From Allomyces arbusculus (taxonomy: Eukaryota; Blastocladiomycota; Blastocladiomycetes; Blastocladiales; Blastocladiaceae), in contig JADHYV010000004.1 of assembly GCA_027604705.1 (NCBI GenBank), positions 558,001 through 622,000 on the forward strand: a stretch of DNA of 64,000 nt, given 5' to 3'. Below the pieces are notes generated by a model. It made no database searches, was not told the origin of the DNA, and saw only the letters and a program-made list of their open reading frames with translations. Made by a program: the position numbers and the translations under genes. Positions 10,055-22,113 of the stretch are shown here, piece after piece (within the stretch, counting starts at the first letter, position 1; every line of letters starts with the position of its first letter).

Positions 10055-12044
10055 ATGATGCGCTGGGCGCTTCGGCACGGCGCAACGCTCTCCGCAACAT
10101 GGATACGCAATCTGCAACCATCAACGACCTGCACCGCCGCTGCGGTGCCGGCAATCCGCCACCGTGATCAACAACGACGGTCCAGCACTGCAACGTCGGC
10201 CACAATCGGCGATCATGACCCAACATCCTCGACCCCCCGCGATGAGCATTTTGCGACAGCAGAGCCAAGTTCCGCACCAGGATCTCGCCGCCGCGACCCA
10301 AAATTGGTCCCGTTTGGGTCAACCAAGGTCAACAAGGACCCGCACCGGCACAAGTCGGGCATGACGGTTCTGCCCACTGCGCTGCACGATGCCGTCGACT
10401 CGGTCTTGCAAGGTGCGCGCGCATCCTCTCCACCGGTTTACCACCCAATTTATTCGCGCTTACGTCGACCCTGCATTGTTCAGGCACTCCGGGTCCCGAC
10501 ATTCGCCGGCACGCGCTGCGCATCTTCGACTCGCTCCGCTCCACCTCAGGCATTCTCGATGGCAAGAACGCGCCCGTCCTCTACTCGCTTCTCCACCCGG
10601 AACAGGTTCTGACCAAGCACCACCTCGCCTACGACGCCAACCTCGCGCGCGCCTACTTGGTCTCGCGCATGCCGCACAATTTCGTCGCCGTTGACCGCGC
10701 TCTGCGCGAACTCTTCAAGATCCGGCCCGACTTCATCCCCGCGTCGGCCTTGGACCTCGGCACGGGCCCAGGAACCGCCATCTGGGCGCTGCGCGACACA
10801 ACCGCGGGCGCGGGCACGCATGTGACGGCCGTCGACGTCAACGAAGCCATGCTCGGTGTGGCCGCGGAGGTTGGCAAGGCCGCAAAGTGGCACGAGAATA
10901 TCACGTTTTCCGAGTTTATGCCTGCCAACCCGAACGCGGCGTTCGACTTGACCATGGCCGCCTACCTGCTGTCGGAGGTCGAGGATACGAAAATGCGCGC
11001 CAACTTGATCAAGACCATGTGGGATTTGACGGGCAATACGCTGGTGGTCGTTGATCGCGGCACGCCGCTCGGGTTCCAGCGGATCGTGGAGGTGCGCGAC
11101 TGGGTCATCAAGCAAGGGAACGGAACTGTCTTGGCGCCGGTACGCAAATTTTTCTTGGTGTGGGGTCATTCTTTTCATCCGACCATGAGGCTGATCGTTT
11201 ATGAACGTTTTCAGTGCCCGCACATGAACACTTGTCCGCTTGCCAACGACAAGACGCGCGATTGGTGCCATTTTGCGCAGCGCATGCAGCTCCCGCACAA
11301 GACGGTACGTCCCCGCCAAGCCGTTTCGATCCATGAGCGGATTTCCCGTTGCTCACCTCGCTCTCTTGCCTTCACCACCAGCAACTCGTCCGGAAAACGC
11401 CCACCAACATCGACGACGTCAAGTTCAGCTACCTAATCCTGCGCAAAACCACCTCGACCCCCGACCCATCTTCTGCCCCCGCCGCACCGTCTCCGCACCC
11501 GCGCGTCCTGTCGCCGCCCATGAAGCGTGGCGGTCACGTGCTGCTCGACGTGTGCGCCCCCTCGGGCCAAGCCGCACGACTCGTCGTCCCGAAATCCATG
11601 GGCAAGGACATTTACAAGGACGCGCGGAAAGTCGGGTGGGGCGACCAGTGGCCGCACGGCGCCAAGGTGTCGGTCCCGAACCGCGGCGCCGGCCGATTTG
11701 CCGACGTGGCCGAGTTTACGGACGTAGCAGTGAAGAAGGAGAAGAAGGAGAAGAAGGAGAAGAAGCCCAAGAAGCCGAAAGCGGAGCGCGTGATCGTGGA
11801 GGAGGGTGACGCGAGGCACGGGGAGTTGGACTTGGCGAGTCTCTTTGAAAGCATGGTGCCGCGGCCGAGCCGAGTGGTGGACGCGCGGCCCCCATCTGCA
11901 GTCGATGCGGATGCGGGCAAGGCGCGCGACGCGTCGACGGCCGGAGATGGCGCACCCGAGGGCTTTCCACCGGCCGCGCCGTCGCCACCGCCGGCATCGC
12001 GCGCGGGCCGGCGGTCACCGCGGCGCAAGCTGTTCACGCAGTAA
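10055..12044 (+). CDS. RSM22: Mitochondrial small-subunit assembly factor RSM22 (METTL17)
   Basis: Methyltransferase-like protein of the mitochondrial small ribosomal subunit, needed for its assembly. Four exons: 10055-10412, 10484-11139, 11215-11304, 11382-12044; total 1767 nt, 588 residues. The N-terminus [20 protein letters not shown] is Arg-rich and amphipathic, as in a mitochondrial presequence. Family signatures follow: [34 protein letters not shown], the SAM-site loop [15 protein letters not shown] (about residues 232-246), then a Cys cluster CPHMNTCPL...WCHF (C339, C345, C356) matching the Fe-S ligands of this family. The C-terminus after the conserved [10 protein letters not shown] is an extension with a Lys/Glu repeat and Ser/Pro-rich low complexity. 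Divergent from DSN1. Confidence 0.9.
11732..11765 (+). repeat. 9-bp in-frame tandem repeat (KKEKKEKKE) in RSM22
   Basis: GAAGAAGGA repeated about 3.8 times. It encodes a Lys/Glu-rich run followed by KKPKKPKAE in the RSM22 C-terminal extension, and is probably length-variable by slippage. Confidence 0.8.
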
Positions 12045-12445
12045 TCATGGCAGCTCGTGCCACGCCGCGCGCGTCAGCAGAAGGGCCGATCCGCGCGCGC
12101 CTTTGTGTTATTTCTTGTACTTTTTTGGCGTGCTATTGACATGAAATGGACACAAATCGAATCAAAGAACGACAGCTTGGTGGTTGATCTTTCGGCGACC
12201 GTGGCCGCGCTGCCAAGAATCCACTAGAAGCAACGTTGGATTCCATCATTTTGGTCACCAACAACACGCGCCGCACCCCCACCACGACCGCCGCGACGCC
12301 CACCAGCTGCAACCGCGTCCTCTGCTCTGCGACGGACCCGACTTTGCGCAATCTGTTCGGGACCTCTGTACCAGCCCTGCCCGACGCTGCATTCCGCGCG
12401 CCGACCCTCCGCCAGCTTCAACCAGCGCCACCATCATCAGCAACC
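12045..12445. other. Intergenic region upstream of BAR-SH3 gene
   Basis: About 400 bp between same-strand genes (3' UTR of RSM22, promoter of the BAR-SH3 gene). No RNA gene or repeat seen. Confidence 0.4.
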
Positions 12446-14097
12446 ATGTCCTGGTGGGTGCCCATCTCGACGCGCCACCAACTCCACTATCAACCCCGCC
12501 CGCTCTAACGCGGCGGATCACGCATCCTTGCCAGGAAAGGATTCGTCAAGGCCGTGCAGCGGCTGCCGCACCAGGTCATGACCAAGACGGGTCACGCCGA
12601 TGAAACGGTCGACGAGGAGTTCAACCTGCTCAATGCCGAGTTTGAACACCTCGAACAGTCGACGACGCGACTGCAAGAGGATGCGTCCAAGTTCAAAAAG
12701 TCGGTGGAAGGTACAACGCGATCTTGGGCCCATCGTCGTTGCCGAGAGATGCTAAAACTGAATATTGGTCGATTTCCAGCTCTCTTCCTGCACCAGCACA
12801 CGTTTGCGTCGACGCTACTCGAAGTATACTCGCCCATCTCGGGCAAGGCGGCCACCGGGAACTCGCCGCCGCCGTCGCTCGATGGGTCGAGCCCGGGTTA
12901 CTCGGAGGCGGCCGAGACGCGATCGACCATGACGCGCACAGCGACGCCGCCCGAGTCGCTCGAGGCCGTGCGCACCTATATGAACAATGTCGAGGCCGCT
13001 CAGGCCATGATCATGCAGGAATTGGTGCGTTGGCCCATACTTCGATTTTGTGCGTGGCGTGTCATGTCCTCAATGCTGATTCCGTCCGCGGTGTCTCCTC
13101 ATTTTAGTCGTCAGTCGACCGCCGCATCATCCAGCCCGCCGTCGACCTGCTGACCATTTTCAAAAATATCCACAAGACGATCCTCAAGCGCAACCACAAG
13201 CTCATCGACTACGACCGGTACCGCGTTGACGTGGCCAAACTGCGCGCGGCCCCGACTAAGGACGTCAAGGACGAGCGGCGCATGCTGCAGCTCGAGCAGG
13301 CACTGCAGCAGGCGACCTACGATTTCGCGGCGCTCAACGACGCGCTCAAGGCGCAGCTGCCGCAATTCCTGTCCCTGCGCAAAGGCTTCATTGACCCGTG
13401 CTTCCAGTCGCTCTACTACCTGCAAGTCAAGGTCTACCAAGCCATGCTCGGGATTATGGAACCGATGCGGCAGTTCCAGCAATTCGATTTCGCTGCACCG
13501 GTCGTCGCCAGTTTCGAGGCCAAGAAGGCGCACACCGAGCACCTTATCAACGAACTGTCGATTTTGAAATTCAAGCCCGCGGCGCTCGTCATGGCCGCGT
13601 CGGGCGCTGGGTCGGCCCCCGGGTCGGTCGTCGCGCCCACGATCTCGCCGTCCGTCTCGGCACGGATTACCCCGTCGGCATCGTCGCCGTCGGCGTTTGC
13701 TGCACGGCCTGTCTCCCCCGCGGGGGCATCGTCGTCGATGCCGCCGCCACAGTACTCGCCGCCGTCGTCGTCGGCCGCCGTCCCGGTCCTTGGCAAGAGT
13801 CCTGTGGCAGCCGCAACGGCCGCGCCGGTTCTCGGTGCCGGGACGATGGCGATGCCGACACCCGCCAAGGGGGTCGTGCCAACCCTGCCCCCGGCACCCG
13901 CCGCCGCCGCCGCTGCGACACCGGCGGTGCGCATTGTCACGGCGCTCTACGACTTTGACGCGCAGCAGCCGGACGATCTCGGGTTCAAGGTGGGCGACCG
14001 GATCGAGATTTTGGAGTCGACGCCGAGCACGAATGATTGGTGGAAGGGTAAGTGCAACGGTAAGGTAGGGTACTTCCCGGCGAATTACACGCACTGA
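12446..14097 (+). CDS. BAR-SH3 protein (amphiphysin/Rvs167-like)
   Basis: Membrane-bending BAR protein for endocytosis and cortical actin, of the Rvs167/amphiphysin type. Four exons: 12446-12453, 12535-12710, 12780-13024, 13108-14097; total 1419 nt, 472 residues. The first exon is only 8 nt (ATGTCCTG). Splicing it to exon 2 gives MSWKGFVKAVQRLPHQVMTK, the N-terminal amphipathic helix typical of Rvs167, which is why I trust the micro-exon. BAR domain about 1-285, with the helical hairpin SVDRRIIQPAVDLLTIFKNI and KGFIDPCFQSLYYLQVKVYQ; a Ser/Pro/Ala-rich linker about 290-410; and a C-terminal SH3 about 415-472 with ALYDF, the WW of NDWWKGKC and FPANY. The SH3 would bind proline-rich partners such as WASP-pathway proteins. 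Confidence 0.9.
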
Positions 14098-14441
14098 GCC
14101 GTGGCAAGTCGGATTCGTTGGTCGTTGTCGGGATTATATCGTATTTTCAGTTTTGATCCCTCGTGCTCCGTGTGGCGTAGTTGGCAAGTCGGGTGTTTTT
14201 TTCCTTTGCCGTGGTGCACGTCGTGATCCTCCCCCTCCTTTGTGCTCCTGCGCTGTTCATTGCGCTCTTCCTCCCTTACTACTTTATAAGAGACTGCTTG
14301 GCTGCCACGTCCATGGCGAGAGAAAAAAACGTCCACAGTGAGAGAAAAGAGACATCCAACCCATCTCGTTGCTTTATCACAAGCGAAACCCCGGACGGGC
14401 TTCTCCCCACCCACCCACCCCCACCCACTCTACAACAACCA
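14098..14441. other. Convergent 3' intergenic region (BAR-SH3 / PEX3)
   Basis: About 345 bp between convergent stop codons. It contains a C-rich CCCACCCACCC run near 14408-14428. Nothing else seen. Confidence 0.4.
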
Positions 14442-15887
14442 CTACTCGACACAATGATCCGAAAACTGCGCGTAAATCAGCGTCGCAAACTGCTGCAACG
14501 GCGCGTGGCGGGACAACGCCGCGATATACTCGTTCGGCACGCCATTGATCACGCCATGCACGAGCTGCTTGGCTTTCGGCAGGAGTGTGGCCATGGGCAC
14601 CCCCGTTGGTACCTCGCTGTCCACTTCGACAATACTTGGGGGCACCGGCATGTCGGCAGTCAAGTGTGCGGTCGCGATCCCGAACACAGAGTCGAGCGCG
14701 GACTGCACGACGCGCGCAAAGTCGGGCGCGTCAAAGATGTCGCGGCACTCGTCGAGGAGGCGGCGCAGGACCGGGTCGGTCACACGGCCGGACGTGCCGA
14801 CGGTGTGGTCGACCGTGGCGCCGCCCTGTTCGAGGGTCGTGAGTTCGTCGTCTTCGATTGGGAGGAGGTATTTTTGGAAGCTACAGGACGGGGTCTGAGT
14901 GAGATGGAGAGAGCGAGACAGGAGGGGGAGGGGGGAGGGGAAGAGAACACGTACGGGAACGGCTTGGCGCGCACGTCCGTAAAGTCGTCGCTCTCGACGC
15001 GCACGCGGATCTCGGCCAGGTAGTTGTTGAGCTCGGCCGCGGTGATGCTCTTCTTGAGCGGGACGCTGCACAACCAGATTTGTAAGTCCTGGATCATCAC
15101 TAACTTATTACGCGCTGCAGGAAAAGCGAAACGCACCTCCCCAATACGCTTTCGACGGCATTGCGCACGCGGTCCGCGCACTGCTTCCACCCGACGTGCA
15201 AAAAGTACCACGAAAACGTCAAGAACCGGTGTTCTGTCTGGTGCGGCAAAAACTTGTCGGTCGATCCTTGCAGCGCAATGTCCTCGGGCCGTGCCGGGTT
15301 GAAAAGCACGCTGTCCAAGTAGATCAAGCGGCCGACGAGATTCAGCTGCACGCGCGTCATGGCCGTGAGCAGTGTGACCGAGTAGAGCGCCGTCAAGAGC
15401 TGCGTGAAATTGACAATCTTGAGCTCGTTCCAAATCTCTTGCTTGGAGAGCGCCGCGAATTTGTTGGTCGCTGCGTCGGCAAGTGGCGGCGCAGGCGCGC
15501 CGGGATCAGCACCGGCAGCAGTCTTTTGTCGTTGCAACGCGGCGACGAGCAGCTCTGCCGTGCGATCATGGAATAGCGACTCGGACAGGATCGGCAGCAT
15601 CGAGAGGACCGTGAACGTGCAGTCTTGCTGGTTCTGCTCAAAGCGGCGGCGGAGACTGGCGTCGACGCGGGAACGGTCAGCTTGCGTGCGCACCAATCTC
15701 GTCCACCCACTCATTACGAGTCAAAAAGGGTCGTTTCATACTTTTCTTGCGCGGCTCGGTCTTTACTCGCCTGCTCGGTCATTTCAATGATGCGCTTCTT
15801 GGCGTACTTGCCCAGCAGCCAGGCGGCCGCCGAGATGCCACCGAGCCAGAGGACTTTGGAGCGGTGTCGGCGGATGAATGAAGACAT
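14442..15887 (-). CDS. PEX3: Peroxin-3
   Basis: Peroxisomal membrane protein that docks the PEX19 receptor and starts peroxisome membrane assembly. Four exons: 15887-15767, 15680-15137, 15065-14955, 14880-14442; total 1215 nt, 404 residues. The N-terminus has a short basic head and one membrane anchor (VLWLGGISAAAWLLGKYAKK, residues 12-31), as in all PEX3. The family signatures RRRFEQNQQDCTFTVLSMLP and FTQLLTALYSVTLLTAMTRV follow, then FSWYFLHVGWKQCADRV. Exon 1 could also be read further to 15718 without splicing, but splicing at GTAAAG (15766) restores the typical spacing between the anchor and RRFEQ. Divergent from PRI2; a peroxisomal-type carrier gene lies about 2.7 kb beyond its start. 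Confidence 0.92.
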
Positions 15888-16383
15888 GATTGCGTGCGCG
15901 ACGTTGGTGTTGATCCAAGTTTTTCGTTGGTTGGCGGGTTGCAGTTGGATCTGGCTGGTATTTCTTGGACCAAGGAGGAATCGCAGGTGGGCGCGTCTAC
16001 GGTCGCTCTGCTGTTTGTCGTCAAGCGCAAGCTGGGCGAGCTCGTTGTGCTGGAAATATGTATCACTCGGCAGTCGTAGGAGGTGGTTGCGGGCGACGCG
16101 AACAGTCGGCGAGCACGCTTTTGGTGAGCCGACCCGCGAAACAGTGATGCCACAGTGCGGTAGACCATCACATGTCCTCCTCAATCAACGCCGACAGACA
16201 TGATGGGCCAGCATCCACCGCACGATCAAGCACTTAACGCGACCGCAATGTCGTCCATGGTGTTCATCGCCGACCGGCCTCTGCTGCCTCTGCAATTTTC
16301 TCGTCCATCCTTCAGCTTCGCGCACTCGCTACACCCACTACCCGCCACATTGCATTGAAACCAGCACCAGCCGAGCCGCGGCC
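15888..16383. other. Divergent promoter region (PEX3 / PRI2)
   Basis: About 500 bp between divergent ATGs. No named motif, RNA or repeat seen. Confidence 0.4.
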
Positions 16384-18303
16384 ATGTTTTCCAACCGGCC
16401 CTCGCGCCGCCCGCGCGGCACCGGCGCGATTTCGGCCACACCCGACTCGGCGACCAGTACCGCCCAGTACCCGTCACGGCTCAATTTCTATCTCGTCCCG
16501 CCGCGGGACGTGGTCAGCGTCGAGGAGTTCGAGACGTGTGCCCTCGACCGACTTCGAGGTGCGCTGCTCGACGTGCGCTACCTCGTAATTTGCACCGGCT
16601 GATCAGCGGCATGACAGTCCTCAAGGCGCTCGAGGCCGCGCAGATTCGCAACAAGACCGAGGATGACCTGAAAAAGGTGCTCGACGCGGCCGAGGAAGAG
16701 CACCTGCCGCTGCACGCCAATCGCACGGGCGAGATTGCACGACTCGACCAGGAACGGCATCGCGACAACATGTCGCATTTCGTGTTGCGGCTCGCCTACG
16801 CGAGGAGGTGCGCGCGCGTCGTTTTTTGTTAGGTTTTTCGAGAACATGTGTTCATCTCTCACGCGACCGTGTAGTGAAGACTTGCGCGCGTGGTTTGTTC
16901 GCCAAGAAGTGCTGCTGTTCCGGTACGCCGTGCCGTGCCGCCGTGACCACCGCTTGGGTCGTGTTGCGCACACTAACTTCGCGTTGGGTGCAACGATAGT
17001 ATCCGTCTCCACCGTGAATCGGGCGAGGACCGCAACAAGTTCTTGAAGACGCTCAACATTGTCATGGAGGAGGTAGATGCCCTTTCTCAGACCCGCCTCC
17101 CCTTTTCTTCGACTCGATGACTCACTTTTCATTTTGTATTCCCCTCACGCAGATCTCACGCGAAGAAAAAGCCGAGCTGCGCGACGCCCTCGCACGGTTC
17201 ACGACCGACGTCGACAAGGAGCTGTTTTTCAAGGTGCACTGGACGCGCATGCTCGACCTGGTGGGCAAGCGCAAATGCTACGTCAAGGGCGGGTACGCCT
17301 ACCTCGCCGGCAAAGACCACCTGACGCTCGTCGTCAACGAGTACCGAACACACCTCGTGCAGCAGATGCAGTTGACGGCGCGGTTCCTGCCGCGCATGGA
17401 CGAGGACGAGCGGCTCGAGCCCGTGCTCAAGAACATGAGCCAGCAGTATTTGGGGAAAGACGAGTCGAGCCAGGTGACCGGGCGGGTATCGGCCAACGAC
17501 GTCGACAAGGTGCGCGTTCCGTTGTGCTCACGCATGATTTCGAGAACTGACTGGACTGCTTTCGTTCCGCACGACTTGCTAGCTCTCGTCGCACTTCCCG
17601 CCATGCATGCGGCACATGCACACGCACCTCAAGAGGCAAGGCCACTTGAAGCACGTTGGCCGGTACCAGTACGGCCTGTTCCTCAAGGTGCGGTCGTCTC
17701 GGTCGCTCCAATCCTTTCGTGTCGCATCACTCACCTCTACGCCCAACACAGGCTCTCGGCCTCCCGATCGAGGAAGCGCTCACTTTTTGGAGACGCATGT
17801 TTCGTCACATGACCGACGACAAGTTTAGCAAGGAATATGCCTACAACATTCGGCACAACTATGGGCTCGAGGGCCGCCGCGCCAACTACAAGGCCTGCTC
17901 CTGCGTGCAACTCATCATGAGGGACCCGCCGGGGGTCGGCGACCACCACGGGTGCCCGTTCAAATTCTTTTCGCCCGACAATCTCGCGTCGGCCATGGTC
18001 TTTCAGGGCGCACCCGAATCCGAAATCCCGGGGATTGTGGAGCTGGCAAGGCAGGGGCACTACCAGCTCGCGTGCACGCGGTGCTTTGAGGCGACGCACC
18101 CGACCGTGCCGAGGGATCTGGTCGAGCCAATTGAGCACCCGAACCAGTACACACGGCAGAGTCTGCGGATTGCCGAGGAGCAGATGCAGATGCAGCAGAT
18201 GCAGGTGAGTGGGGGCGCGAGCAGTAGCAGTGCAGGGCCAGTGTCGTCAGCGGGAGCGGGGTCGATATCGGATGCGATGGTGGTGGATTCGCCTGGGATC
18301 TAG
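16384..18303 (+). CDS. PRI2: DNA primase large subunit
   Basis: Regulatory Fe-S subunit of the polymerase alpha-primase complex, which makes RNA primers for nuclear DNA replication. Seven exons: 16384-16558, 16618-16807, 16875-16922, 17000-17072, 17153-17509, 17583-17687, 17752-18303; total 1500 nt, 499 residues. The N-terminal half shows [20 protein letters not shown] and [20 protein letters not shown]. The C-terminal domain has the four expected [4Fe-4S] cysteines: C289 ([11 protein letters not shown]), C367 ([10 protein letters not shown]), C384 ([10 protein letters not shown]) and C424 (YQLACTRC), spaced as in human PRIM2. [20 protein letters not shown] is the conserved link between the first Cys and the rest. 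The C-terminus is a Gln/Met and Ser tail. All key residues are present, so it should be functional. Confidence 0.93.
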
Positions 18304-18570
18304 GGTCGTGACGTTTGAAATGGATATGAAATTGATATAGCTCTTCGATTTGATTGCCTCGGGTTGGTTATGCGAACCCGTGGATTGTACGCTATGCGGC
18401 CGCCGAGTCCACAACTGATGCGCACGAGGCATTCGCGGGAGGCTCAGGTTCACACAAACTAGGTCGAATTCATTGGCGGCAGAGACAATGATACAAGCGA
18501 AACGAGGGCCGCTCGCCCGGCCCGAAAAAAAAATGTATAGCAGGAAGAAAAGTAGGGGCAGAGAAATGAA

Positions 18571-19812
18571 TTACGCGCGCTGTGACTGCGTCAGGCGGAG
18601 CAGCGCAAAGACGAGGATCGTATACTGGTCAATCTTGTCCTTGAGCATGAAGAGCAGTGCTTGGCTGAACACGGCCTTGGTGATTTGGGCTTGCATGCCC
18701 TGGATTAGAGTGCCGAAAAACAAAAACAATGAGCAACGCGCCACATAACTTCGGACCGAGCGGATCAGGGAGAAAACGAGAAATGACGCACATTGTACCA
18801 CCCCGTGAACCCGTCGGTCTTGAGCACTTTTTGCAGCACGTCAATCGCGCCCTTATACTGCAGGTTTGGGTCCTCCATTTGCTCCTTGGTCGTCGGTTTC
18901 CACTGCAACCGGACCTTGGCCATGATGTAGGGATATGTCACAACGGTCGCCTAGTGGGGTGCGCGCGCGAGAAGTGAGGAAATAGACCAAGATGGGACAC
19001 GGTGCGAACACACAATTAACGTACCAGCGACTTGGCGACAGCGCCAATGAAGAACACCTCCCACGACTTGAGCGGGCGGTCCTGCCCGCGCAACAGCGAC
19101 GTCTTGAGCCGCTCAAACATGCCATAGGTGATCGCCGGGTTCGAAACGAGCACCATACTGGGCTTGAGCCCCTTCCACAGACCCGTGACCCCCTCTTCGC
19201 GCACAATCGAGTTCCACGTGTCCTTGAAGGACATGCGGCGCGAGGACGGCGTCGTTTGCTGCCGTGTGATCACCACGGCCACGGGAATCGTCGTCAGCTG
19301 CGAGAGCGCGCCGGCAATCGCGCCGAGCAGCAGCTCCACGGCCGTGCTGGCCGGCGCCGGCGACCGGCGCTTGTACCACTCACGAATGAACGTGTAGTAG
19401 TAGAAGTAGGTGAAGTTGGACGAGGCCGTGCCGAGCAGACCAGCGGGGAGGCCCGCGTAGAGGCCTGCGAGCCCTTCGGACTTGACGATTTTGGTCAGCG
19501 CGTCCCACGTCGACGAGTATTCCGGGACCGCGTCGGCGTCGGTCTCGGCATTGGCAGCGTCGGTCTTGGCGATGCCGTCCTTTTTGGACGAGCCCGAGGC
19601 CTGCACTTGCAGCCGCGTCTTGATGCTGGAGGCAAGCAAGAGAGGCGCGCCATGACGGTCAGCGGCTCGTTCATTGGGAGCGTAAACGCATGAGCGCGGT
19701 TGCCGTCACGGCGTACTCACATGTCGAGCGGGTAGGTGATGGTGAGTGCCAGCAGGGCGCCGGCAGCGCCAGACAGGGCGTGACCAAATGGCGGCAGGGA
19801 TTCCTTGCTCAT
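18571..19812 (-). CDS. Mitochondrial carrier family protein, peroxisomal PMP47/ANT1-like
   Basis: Six-TM solute carrier (SLC25) of the type placed in peroxisomes, where it exchanges ATP for AMP or carries cofactors. Four exons: 19812-19721, 19625-19025, 18950-18792, 18699-18571; total 981 nt, 326 residues. Three repeats are visible: TYPLDIIKTRL (repeat 1, standard Px[DE]xxxxR), TIPVAVVITRQQ (repeat 2, degenerate) and TYPYIMAKVRLQW (repeat 3, acidic residue replaced). This degenerate repeat pattern and the C-terminal FSQALLFMLKDKIDQYTILV match the PMP47/PMP34/ANT1 branch and not the mitochondrial ADP/ATP carrier. A ~30-residue charged insert follows repeat 1's first helix. The exact substrate cannot be read from sequence. 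Divergent from the DMT transporter. Confidence 0.82.
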
Positions 19813-20587
19813 GGTGGTTGTGGTGGTGGTTGCGGCGGTCGGCTCGTTCCAGGGCGGGTCGAGTGCAGTGCGGGGAGGTTGGGCGGGGTTCTTGAGCAAA
19901 ATGGAGCAGCGCTTGGGTCCGGTTCTCGGGGTTGGAGAAAGCGTTGGGGGCGGAAGAGCGGCTCGGCCGGCGAGTCGGCAGTCAGTCGGCCGGTCGGTTG
20001 GTCGGTCCAGCTGCGACCAGCCGGGCGAAGCTGTGATGATCGCCAAAATCACATGCATGTCCATTTCGACACGGTCACGTTTCGAAACTTTTCGACCTCG
20101 TTTCGACCAGCCATTCGAGAACCAGCACCGTCAAAGATGGGAAAGCAAGGACCCCACACCGCGGACGGTGCTGAGTAGTATTGGCAAACGACTACAGCAA
20201 GAGACCGGTCCTACGGCAATTTGAGCTGCGAATGTTCTCCACTGGTCAGCGGAGCGCCAGACCCACGCCATGGAATGGATGCCATGGACCGGGACGCCAT
20301 GTCCCAGGTCTCGACAGACCTGTTCATGGCCGCCATCTGCATTCCGGCGCCCTTTTGTAGAATATCAATTGAAGACAAGCGGGAGTGCGGGGGCAACACG
20401 CCGGGTTGATGTGCGGTTGTGGCTCAGGTCATGAGTCAAGAGCCTGCTGCAACCGACCAGCAGCGACTGGCCATGAACACCATCGACATCCATCGACACG
20501 CTGACCACAAGCTGCAACTACCCGCACGACGGCGCGCAAACCAGACCGAGCCCCTGCACGCTCTCCACCGGTTAGCGCTCGTAAACC
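19813..20587. other. Divergent promoter region (carrier / DMT transporter)
   Basis: About 775 bp. On the minus strand the carrier frame stays open upstream of its ATG through low-complexity Pro/Thr-rich sequence, which I read as 5' UTR. No RNA gene seen. Confidence 0.4.
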
Positions 20588-22113
20588 ATGGCCCAAGGTG
20601 CCGCGGCCGCAGGCAACCAGCCGAGCCCTGGTGCCATGAAATCTCGCGCTCAGCCAGCTGCCGCCTCGAATGACCACTATCACGCCGGCGACGTGGAGCG
20701 TGCCCTGGGGCCATTGCTGGACACGGAATCGACGCCGCTCTTGGTCAGCCGTCCTCGCCGTCGCAGCTCCACCTCGTCGCTTCCCGGTGGTACCTTGAGC
20801 CGTCGCGGCTCGAACGCGTCCAACTTCGATGACCATGAGCGCGACGTCAAGCACCATTCACACGTCTTGGCGGCTGTTCTCCTGGCCGTGTGCCTCGTCG
20901 CGTTCCTCATCCAGTCCGAGGTCACGTCGCACGTCCAGAACCGGATCAATTTCAAGAAACCGTATTTTATGCTGTTCGTGTCTCAATATATTGTTGTTCT
21001 TTTGGTGCCGCAATGGATAATGATGCTCACTCACTTTGATATCTTGCTCAGATGGTTTGCGCACTCGTTTTACGCAGTGTTAATACCAGTCCAGGCGCTC
21101 ATCAGCTGGGCGCGCGATGGCTCCCTCGGTCCGCACCTGCATTTCCTGCGCACCACGATCCAGTCGCTGAACACCCCGGCCTGGCTGACGCAGTCGACCA
21201 CGGCGGTGGCCACGCTCTCCGCCGCGCCACGCTCACGGCAGCCGTCGTTTGGGTCAATTTCGGCACCACCAATCTCGAGAGGTCGCGACCATGACCAGCC
21301 GTGCTGGATGGTCTCGTTTGCCGTGCGCACGCTGCTCCTCGCCTTTTTGTCAGCGCTGCCGTCGTACCTGTGGTACATGGCCGCGGGCCTCACGACCATG
21401 GGCAACCTGACGGCGATCTACAACACGTCGGCGTTTTGGGCCTATGCCTTCTCGATCTGGTTTTGCGTCGCTGGCGAGCGGTTCGCGTGGACCAAAATCT
21501 CGGCCGTGTTCGTGAGCCTCATCGGCGTCGCGTGCATCTCATTGCTGGACCCGCCCGAGTCGGACGCGCAGCCGCAAGCATCAGCCATGGATTTGGGGAA
21601 CCTGGTCGCGCTCGCTGGTGCCGTCGCGTACGGTCTCTACGAGGCACTCTACAAGAAGTATGCCGTGCCGGCGCAGCCGAGCGTTGCGTTTGCCAATTTC
21701 TTTACCGGGTGCATTGGCGTCTTCACGGTGCTCGTCCTGTGGATCCCAATCCCGATCCTGCACGTACTCGGCGTCGAGCCGTTTGAGGTCCCAACGGCGA
21801 CGCAGCTCGGTTTCCTGTGCATTGTCGCGCTCATGGGGCTCGCGTTCAACGCGTGCTTTATGCTCTTGATTGCATTCACGTCGCCTGTCATGGCCGCGGT
21901 CGGGATCATGTTGACGTACGTTTTCATTCCTTCTCCGCTTTATTGCGTTTACGAAGTTCATGCTTGCCTTCTCCGCCCTGCCCTGTAAATAGCATCCCGT
22001 GCATCGCCGTGACCGACCTGGCGATTGGGACCGTCGCGTTCATCCCATGGAACTCGGTGCTCGGGTCATCGCTGATCTGCCTCGGCTTCCTCGTCCTCGC
22101 GTCGCGGGACTGA
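20588..22113 (+). CDS. Drug/metabolite transporter superfamily protein (SLC35F-like)
   Basis: Polytopic transporter of the EamA/DMT superfamily with about ten predicted membrane helices. Three exons: 20588-20979, 21052-21915, 21993-22113; total 1377 nt, 458 residues. A ~95-residue cytosolic N-tail (PLLDTESTPLLVSRPRRRS is a possible dileucine sorting signal) is followed by TM1 (VLAAVLLAVCLVAFLIQ), then INFKKPYFMLFVWFAHSFYA after splicing, a ~110-residue loop, and the C-terminal EamA block (GLTTMGNLTAIYNTSAFWAY, GERFAWTKISAVFVSLIGVA). The first intron is 72 nt and free of stops, so an unspliced message would stay in frame; I removed it because the joined sequence matches the KPYF-xx-FAHS pattern. 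SLC35F5/yeast YML018C-type is my best guess; the substrate is unknown. Confidence 0.8.

Noticed and set aside
15719-15766. Unspliced reading of PEX3 exon 1 ending KYETTLFDS
   Set aside because: It runs into a stop; splicing at GTAAAG restores the frame, the usual spacing to RRFEQNQ and a total length divisible by three.
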